A stretch of 64,000 nt of DNA. Source: Rhodocyclales bacterium (GTDB lineage: Bacteria; Pseudomonadota; Gammaproteobacteria; Burkholderiales; Rhodocyclaceae). The notes under the pieces were generated by a model, which had not been told where the DNA came from, searched no databases, and worked only from the letters and a program-made list of their open reading frames with translations. The stretch lies in NCBI GenBank assembly GCA_028292505.1, contig JAQGMF010000010.1, forward strand, positions 186,001 to 250,000, read 5' to 3'. Every line of letters begins with the position of its first letter. Positions within the stretch are counted from its first letter, which is position 1. A program made the position numbers and the translations under genes. Of the stretch, positions 58,801 through 64,000 are shown piece after piece.

Positions 58801-59333
58801 TATCTCTAATGCATATGAGAAAATCTATCGTAATTCTCTTGCTGCTTTGTTGCCTTCCAAGTGCCAATGCGGCTACCTACCCGGTGCAAGCAGAAGTTTT
58901 CTTCTCCCCGCAAGGCGGTACTGCCGATGAAGTCATCCGCCAAATCGATCAAGCTCACAGAACCATCCGGGTACAGGCTTACTCCTTTACACACGCAAGC
59001 ATTGCCAAGGCGCTTGTCGAGGCAGAAAAGCGGGGCGTAGATGTCCAGGTCATTCTCGACCGAAGCAATCGAACGGGTAAATACAGCGCGGCTGACTTCA
59101 CCTCACATGGCGGCGTTCCTACTTATATCGATGCCGCACATCCCATCGCGCACAACAAGATCATGATCCTCGATGGCGAGACGGTGATCACCGGCAGCTT
59201 CAACTTCACCAAGCAGGCTGACGAAAAGAATGCCGAGAATTTATTGATTCTGCATTCCAAGGACCTGGCCGCTACTTACCTCGAAAATTGGCAAAGCCAC
59301 AAAGCGCACTCGGATGAGTACGTCGGCAGATAG
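58797..59333 (+). CDS. Secreted phospholipase D-type endonuclease (Nuc family)
   Basis: About 170-178 residues. A signal peptide is visible (MRKSIVILLLLCCLPSANAAT). The mature part is a single PLD half-site: VEVFF-type start, TIRVQAYSFTHASIAKALVEAEKRGVDVQVILDR, and the HxK motif AHNKIMILDGETVITGSFNFT. Such Nuc proteins dimerise to form one active site and degrade DNA nonspecifically in the periplasm; they are often encoded on conjugative plasmids and ICEs. GTG 58797 is coupled to the previous stop, while ATG 58815 gives the cleanest signal peptide. Confidence 0.88.
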   Translation: MISLMHMRKSIVILLLLCCLPSANAATYPVQAEVFFSPQGGTADEVIRQIDQAHRTIRVQAYSFTHASIAKALVEAEKRGVDVQVILDRSNRTGKYSAADFTSHGGVPTYIDAAHPIAHNKIMILDGETVITGSFNFTKQADEKNAENLLILHSKDLAATYLENWQSHKAHSDEYVGR

Positions 59334-59782
59334 CCTTCGATGGAACTCCGTAGGAGTTGCTAGATTTTTCCGTCCGCCATAGGTGTCAGTCCTCGTGAGG
59401 TTAATAGACGCCAGCGTGGCGCATGCCTGCCAATGGGTTCTACCGCGTAGGGCAAGCGAAGAAGGTAGTATGCCATTGCTATATCAATCACCTAGATAGC
59501 ATCTTACTGTTCGGACTATTTAACATGGACGGAACGGCATGCCGTCTATAACAAGCTTAAACATCCGCAAGCTATGGACTACGATCACGGCCATCAAACG
59601 TAAACAATACAGCGCATCCTAGACTATTGCATTCAGATTGAATCGCGCATAGTGGAAGTAGTTGCACTTGGAGGCCATTGAGAGATATGGCTTCAGTGCG
59701 AAGTGGGTGCCTTTTTGAAGCGCTCGGGGTACACCGTGAAACTAGAGGATTGGACAGTGTCGATACATATTTAGATCAAAAA
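59334..59782. other. Gene-free, AT-rich stretch with a repeat relic
   Basis: No convincing gene. The first 30 bases contain TGGAACTCCGTAGGAGTT, a partial copy of the GGCGGAACTCC repeat family found at 15539 and 23322. AT content rises strongly towards 59782, marking another likely junction within the island. Confidence 0.45.
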
Positions 59783-60082
59783 TCAGACCATGTATATAAT
59801 ATATTTTCTTAAAAAAACTCCCGCCAGAAGCCGCAGCAGCGCAATTGAGACAAATATCGGCAGGAGAAGACGCAATTCATTGCGAAAAAACGGCAAGGGT
59901 GAAAATATGAAAAACGAGATCAACCCTAAATCAATATCGTTAAAACGCTTAATTAATGGTGAAGAACAACCCGAACACCTTACTGGTTGAACCCGCAAAA
60001 AGAAGCCTTTGACCCTAACCGGCTTGTTCTTGGATAAATCCAGTTCGCAAACGGGGCAGCAATTGCGATCCAAGAAAATCAT
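59783..60082 (-). CDS. Small zinc-ribbon plus transmembrane protein
   Basis: A 99-residue protein from ATG 60082: two Cys pairs (CCPVCELDL and CSGCSSPL) separated by about 28 residues, suggesting a zinc ribbon, then two hydrophobic segments (LGLISFFIFSPLPFF and LLLPIFVSIALLRLLAGVFL). The function is unknown. It is the last gene on this strand after the giant exported protein and the 74-residue membrane protein, possibly in one transcript. Confidence 0.55.
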   Translation of the reverse strand: MIFLDRNCCPVCELDLSKNKPVRVKGFFLRVQPVRCSGCSSPLIKRFNDIDLGLISFFIFSPLPFFRNELRLLLPIFVSIALLRLLAGVFLRKYIIYMV

Positions 60083-60185
60083 AAACCCCTTTACAACAAT
60101 CCTGCGCTTGCAAATGGCAGCAGAATCACATGGTACGTTTCGCTGAAAGCACATTCACATTGCAATTCAGCGAAAATAGTTGAAC

Positions 60186-60410
60186 TTACCGGCTCAGCTT
60201 TATGAATGTCTGAAACAAAATCAATAATAATACCCCGATACCAAGACTGGTATATAAAATCGCCATGCGTCGCCACTCCCTCGGAGAATCTTTTATATCA
60301 ATCCACCGCGTAGACTTTCCAGAACCGATCGGGAGCGCCGGTTTCTTTCTCCAAAGATAAAACCCGGCAGAAACAAACAATGCAACCCACACAATATTTA
60401 TTAATATCAT
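60186..60410 (-). CDS. Small membrane protein coupled to the large transglutaminase-fold protein
   Basis: A 74-residue protein with hydrophobic segments at both ends (ILINIVWVALFVSAGFYLW and MAILYTSLGIGVLLLILFQTF) and a charged centre. Its ATG overlaps the TGA of the upstream 1089-residue gene by four bases, so the two are translationally coupled. An accessory or anchoring role for the exported protein is inferred. Confidence 0.7.
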   Translation of the reverse strand: MILINIVWVALFVSAGFYLWRKKPALPIGSGKSTRWIDIKDSPREWRRMAILYTSLGIGVLLLILFQTFIKLSR

Positions 60411-63400
60411 TTTGCACCACGAAGGCTAAATATTAATTCTGCAAGATAGACGAGAGGGCCGTATGTAGTAAACAAATGGGGCAGCGCTTCAAATATCCCA
60501 ATGATGGCCTCAGAGACGAAATACGTATCTTTGCTGGCTTGTTCGTCAAATAGCAAAGCTAAGATAGAAATCATGGCGGCGAACAGAAGAGCGAGTGCGA
60601 TAAACCAGACGCCAATCAAGGCTGTGCCTGTGATAACACCAACAATTCCCGCAAAGAGTGCTAATTTGGCAATTGCCATAGCTCCATCGGCGGCTAAAAA
60701 CAAGAATCCCCCGTTTGCTCCGCCTGCAATCTTGTAAGCCCCCGCGCCCGTATCCGTATCAAGCACAATGTAGCCGCTCCCCGTCCAGCCATTCTGGCTT
60801 ATCGGGTTCTGGTGAACCGTCACTTCCTTGCCGTTCTGTAACGCATCGGCAATCTCAGCCTTGGCTTCAGGCTCGATAGTGATTTGATCGAGACTTGCAA
60901 CGTTCGCCTGAGTCAACGTGTAGATGCGTTGCCCTTGTGCTGCCGCCAATGCCAGTGCTTTTACTGCACTGACGCCTTGCGGTTGCGTGGGGTCGTCTGC
61001 GCTCTTTGTGCTGTCAGCAAACAGCTTCTCCGGTACAGCATGCTCAAACGCAGACTGCATGCTGCCCACTTGTTTCATGTAGGCGAGTTTGTTCGCCTTG
61101 TCCATGTCCTTCGCTTCGACGTGCATGGCCACCCGATCAATGTCCATCATCACGCCAGGAAAATTGACGTTTCTCGGTATGCCAAACCAGTAACTGGTAT
61201 TGACAACGGCTTCGAAGGCCCCATAGCTCGGTTGCCGATAGCTCACGATGTTGCCATTGCTCTTCGCGCTAAGCTGATCATTCCCATCCACGCTATCAAA
61301 GTAACCGAGCACGCCGCTGTAGAGCAGATCACCTGCCACGTCTTCTTTGGTTAAACCTTGAATCGGTGCGGTGCTGCTAGGGTTGCTCTGAAACATTAAC
61401 AACTTGGTTTGTGTTGTCTGCAATTTCTGTTTGAACTCATCAAGCTGTCCCTTCGATATCCCTTGTAAATCCAGCGCAATGGCGTGGTACTCCCCCGCAA
61501 TCGGCTTGTTCGGTTCACCCTCTTCCCAAGCCTGCTTGCCCGGATTGAACATGGCCGTCGCTTGCAGCAGTTCGGTACCCATGGTGATGCTTGATGTGCT
61601 CTGTTGCACGAGCTGACCGTCCACTCTGACCTCGGCTTTGAGGTTGAACAGGTATCCCGGCAAGCTGCTGGGCAGTTCGCTTGGCTGGATGGGCGTGCCA
61701 TCGGTATGCGGTTTGGGTAGGTAGCTATTGATGAGGTCGGTGTCGGCTTGGCTTGCTGGCGCAAAACTGAGGGTGATTTTCTTGCCCGCGAGTTTTGCCG
61801 TGGATTGGTTGAGACTGACCAAATTGGTGCCGCTGACATCGCCGAAGTAGTCGACGCTGCCTTGCAGGAGCTGGGTACGGTATTTCCAGCGCAAACTGTC
61901 GGGCATGGAGGCAAAGCGCCCCGCCAACGCAAGTGTGGTGTAGGGCAAAGAGCCGATGAGGATGGCAGAGTTGGTGAGGATGGTCTTCTTGCTACCGAGC
62001 ACATCTCCAACCGTCGCGCCGGGCTGGCTGTCGATGTAGGTTTTGACTTGGGCCTGGTAGCTCGTGAGAGTGCTTTGCAGCGCTGCGCTGTTGAGGTTCT
62101 GCACCCAGCCTTCGGTTGTGTTGACCGTCGCTCCCGTTGTGAGCTGCGCTTGCAAGGCGCTTGCGTCGAGCGGCACGCCTTGCTTGATGTTCATGCCAGC
62201 GGTGTATTGGTATTGCTTGAAGCTGGCATCCATCGGCACCCAGGTGTCACCCGCAACGTGCTTGGCCCCCCGGCTGGGAACGTAGTCGATCCAGCCCTCG
62301 ACCCAGACGTGTTCGAGTCTGACGTGGGTGATTTGTCCGCCACTGCTGAGCAGAACATTCGGGACACCCCCTTGCCCGAGCAGGCTTTGCACGGCAGCAG
62401 GGTCGGTGACGCCGCCAACCCAGTTCTTGGCCTGGTCGATGGGCACCTGGATGGTGCCGTAGACGTAGCGGGCACTTATGCCACTGGCACGCAGCAGGGC
62501 GATGAGCAGGCTGGCAGTGTCAAACGCGTTGCCGCGTCCATTCTTCAGGGTGAGGTCACTGCCCTGGATGCTGCCGTAGCTGGGGATGAATTCGATGTTG
62601 TTGCGCACCCAGTTGTAGATCTTGACCGGGTCTTTGTTCAGCGCGGCTGCCTTGGCGAGGATGGCCGGGGTGAGTTGTACGTCTTCGGTTGAGGCGAGGT
62701 CATCCGCCGTAGGGGTATTGGTGGGTACGGGCAGGCCGGGCAAGAGCATGGCGGCCGGGTGACGGCCGAAGCCACCGGCCAGGCGCGTAGGCAGGCCGGT
62801 AGGAATGCCCAGGGCCGCGCTCTGTTTGCGGTAGTCGGCTTCCGTTTCGAGGGGCGCGCGGACCTTGTTGCTCGGGCTGCCCCAAGGCAGGTGCTTGGGG
62901 TCTGAGGCGGTGTGGCCGGCGCTGGCCGGATATTGCTTAAAGAAGTCGGCCAGTGCAGCGGCGGCCGCTTGTTGGCTACTGGCGTCTGGTGCCTGTTCGA
63001 CCGCGCTGGCGAGCTGGCTGAATTGCTGGCTGCGCGCTTGCAGCGTGTTCATGGCAGCGTCATGCCGGGCGAGCACTTCGGTGAGGGTGGCGTCGCTTAG
63101 TTTGCGTTGCCGGAGATCGTCGCGGGTCTTGGCGAAGTCGGCGAGTTGTTGGGCCTGGGCCTGGCGTTGGGCGGTGAGTTCCTGGCGCAGTTCGCCAAGG
63201 GCTTCGCTGCGCGCTTTGCTGCCCAGTTGCAGGCCCTTGGGGAGGGCTGGCGTGACAGGATGCTGCTCGCCCTTGATCTCGACGCGCATGTCGGGGCCGA
63301 TGGCGGCAAGGCGTGAAGAATCGGTGTTGGGGTTGATGCCAGATGCATCCTGAGTGTTGGGTCGCTGCGCTCTGCTGGCGACCACCATGATCTCCGGGTG

Positions 63401-63676
63401 CAGGCGCTTGACGAGGCTCTCGATGTGTTGCAGGCGCTGTTGTGCCGGGTCTTGCAGCGTAGTGCGCGTGCTGGCGGGCTCGGTCGGCGCAGCGATGCCG
63501 AGGCGGCGTGCGAGGGCGGGATCGCGCTGCGCCTGCTTGCGCACTGCGGCCATGGCTTCGGCCTGCAGCTCGCCTGGTTCTTTGGCGAGCACGCTGAGCG
63601 GCTGCGTCACCCAGGCAAACTGGGCCAGGATGAGCACGCGGCTGATCAGGCGGGAGGTGCGGCGTAGTTGGTGCAT
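60407..63676 (-). CDS. Giant exported transglutaminase-fold protein with Ala at the catalytic Cys position
   Basis: A 1089-residue protein. Signal peptide: LISRVLILAQFAWVTQPLSVLAK. A helical, Gln-rich region covers about 40-260. The transglutaminase-like core is at about 340-490: KIYNWVRNNIEFIPSYGSIQG, GRGNAFDTASLLIALLRASGISARYVYG, LEHVWVEGWIDYVP (His456) and WVPMDASFKQY (Asp483). The position aligned with the nucleophilic Cys is Ala384, so cysteine protease or transamidase activity is unlikely. The last ~60 residues contain two hydrophobic helices (IAKLALFAGIVGVITGTALIGVWFIALALLFAAMISILALLF). Such proteins commonly precede RHS-type toxin genes; no RHS repeats occur within the window. Confidence 0.8.
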   Translation of the reverse strand: MHQLRRTSRLISRVLILAQFAWVTQPLSVLAKEPGELQAEAMAAVRKQAQRDPALARRLGIAAPTEPASTRTTLQDPAQQRLQHIESLVKRLHPEIMVVASRAQRPNTQDASGINPNTDSSRLAAIGPDMRVEIKGEQHPVTPALPKGLQLGSKARSEALGELRQELTAQRQAQAQQLADFAKTRDDLRQRKLSDATLTEVLARHDAAMNTLQARSQQFSQLASAVEQAPDASSQQAAAAALADFFKQYPASAGHTASDPKHLPWGSPSNKVRAPLETEADYRKQSAALGIPTGLPTRLAGGFGRHPAAMLLPGLPVPTNTPTADDLASTEDVQLTPAILAKAAALNKDPVKIYNWVRNNIEFIPSYGSIQGSDLTLKNGRGNAFDTASLLIALLRASGISARYVYGTIQVPIDQAKNWVGGVTDPAAVQSLLGQGGVPNVLLSSGGQITHVRLEHVWVEGWIDYVPSRGAKHVAGDTWVPMDASFKQYQYTAGMNIKQGVPLDASALQAQLTTGATVNTTEGWVQNLNSAALQSTLTSYQAQVKTYIDSQPGATVGDVLGSKKTILTNSAILIGSLPYTTLALAGRFASMPDSLRWKYRTQLLQGSVDYFGDVSGTNLVSLNQSTAKLAGKKITLSFAPASQADTDLINSYLPKPHTDGTPIQPSELPSSLPGYLFNLKAEVRVDGQLVQQSTSSITMGTELLQATAMFNPGKQAWEEGEPNKPIAGEYHAIALDLQGISKGQLDEFKQKLQTTQTKLLMFQSNPSSTAPIQGLTKEDVAGDLLYSGVLGYFDSVDGNDQLSAKSNGNIVSYRQPSYGAFEAVVNTSYWFGIPRNVNFPGVMMDIDRVAMHVEAKDMDKANKLAYMKQVGSMQSAFEHAVPEKLFADSTKSADDPTQPQGVSAVKALALAAAQGQRIYTLTQANVASLDQITIEPEAKAEIADALQNGKEVTVHQNPISQNGWTGSGYIVLDTDTGAGAYKIAGGANGGFLFLAADGAMAIAKLALFAGIVGVITGTALIGVWFIALALLFAAMISILALLFDEQASKDTYFVSEAIIGIFEALPHLFTTYGPLVYLAELIFSLRGAK

Positions 63677-63749
63677 GGTTAAAACCCCGTGTGTGTTTTT
63701 GCTTATTTGCTGCTTGTTTGCTGCCGGTTTTCTGCTTGTCTGTCTTTAT

Positions 63750-63774
63750 GCGCCTGGCATTTATGGCCAGGCGC
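63750..63774. repeat. Hairpin between the giant gene and the upstream gene
   Basis: GCGCCTGGC (63750-63758) pairs with GCCAGGCGC (63766-63774). It lies between the stop of the partial upstream gene and the start of the giant gene; it may be a weak terminator or an RNA-stabilising stem. No T-run follows on the minus strand. Confidence 0.5.
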
Positions 63775-63808
63775 TCTTGCATTCAGGTGCGATGTTTCGG
63801 CAAGGGAC

Positions 63809-64000
63809 TCAGGGTGTGAGCTTCATGACGGCATTGCTCAGTACCTGATCGACACCCTGCACCTTGGCAACGATTTCGACCTTGATCTGATCGCCCGATT
63901 TACCGGCTGAGGTCCACGTCCAGGTGCGGCTGTTGCTCTCGCCGGTGTTGAGAGTCACCGTTTCGCTGAAGCTGGTGCTGATCACCTTGTTCTGTGTGAG
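63809..64000 (-). CDS. C-terminal end of a large surface-type protein (5' end outside window)
   Basis: The frame is open to the window edge and stops at TGA 63809. The visible 63 residues (SETVTLNTGESNSRTWTWTSAGKSGDQIKVEIVAKVQGVDQVLSNAVMKLTP) look like one Ig-like or CARDB-type beta-sandwich repeat. It is on the same strand as, and 133 bases upstream of, the transglutaminase-fold gene, so the two are likely an operon of exported proteins. Confidence 0.65.
   Translation of the reverse strand, partial: LTQNKVISTSFSETVTLNTGESNSRTWTWTSAGKSGDQIKVEIVAKVQGVDQVLSNAVMKLTP

Overview
The window looks like a betaproteobacterial chromosome (high-GC core). Supporting signs are a torF-glnK-amtB cluster divergent from ubiK-comM, a PEP-CTERM protein, slt next to a 5-formyl-THF cyclo-ligase gene, and several families of short dispersed hairpin repeats. 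No rRNA, tRNA or CRISPR array was seen. Family-level assignment is not possible from sequence alone.

Layout. 1-17.1 kb is core: a solute-binding protein fragment, pncC, an HpcH/HpaI aldolase behind a strongly folded leader, murB, a GST, an NDUFA9-like protein, slt, ygfA, a ceramidase-like membrane protein, an aldo/keto reductase, a DedA-rhodanese fusion, a GNAT/DUF2277 pair, a PEP-CTERM protein, an ArsR/SRPBCC pair, an MFS exporter, and a monooxygenase divergent from an ECF-type sigma factor. A decayed copy of the MFS gene lies at 17.1-17.4 kb. 17.6-22.5 kb is a compact, more AT-rich four-gene operon: Dam-type methylase, metallophosphoesterase, ORC/CDC6-like AAA ATPase, and a Rossmann-like protein with a GGPK loop. 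All junctions overlap. It does not match a defence system I can name and is the leading candidate for something new.

22.6-39.2 kb returns to core: an HD hydrolase broken by an in-frame stop, an alpha/beta hydrolase, a Pal-like lipoprotein, an ArsR-SRPBCC-SRPBCC-DUF1801 cluster, PNPOx, an SDR and a GST divergent from LysR, an epimerase, DUF2167, a site-2 protease, a methyltransferase, ilvA, and torF-glnK-amtB behind a sigma-54 promoter with an NtrC-like enhancer.

From about 39.52 kb the comM gene is cut after about 77 codons by a large accessory island that continues to or close to the window end. No distal comM half is seen. The junction carries a palindrome plus an array of ATTTGAGA repeats spaced 19-20 bp apart, followed by a degenerate tyrosine-recombinase-like gene. 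Cargo then includes an ABC-three-component (ABC-3C) conflict system (40.8-43.7 kb), coiled-coil and membrane proteins, a PD-(D/E)XK protein, and a convergent operon of a 74-aa protein, a Rad50/SMC-like ATPase and an HD+GHKL ATPase (48.2-53.5 kb). Beyond these are a frameshifted XRE gene, an intact XRE regulator with an operator, a Lon-like AAA ATPase, a metallophosphoesterase carrying an antitoxin-like N-terminus, another XRE regulator, small ORFs, and a secreted PLD-type nuclease. A repeated promoter element is shared by two of these units. The last 4 kb encodes a very large exported transglutaminase-fold protein with Ala in the catalytic Cys position, coupled to small membrane proteins and preceded by the end of another surface-type protein.
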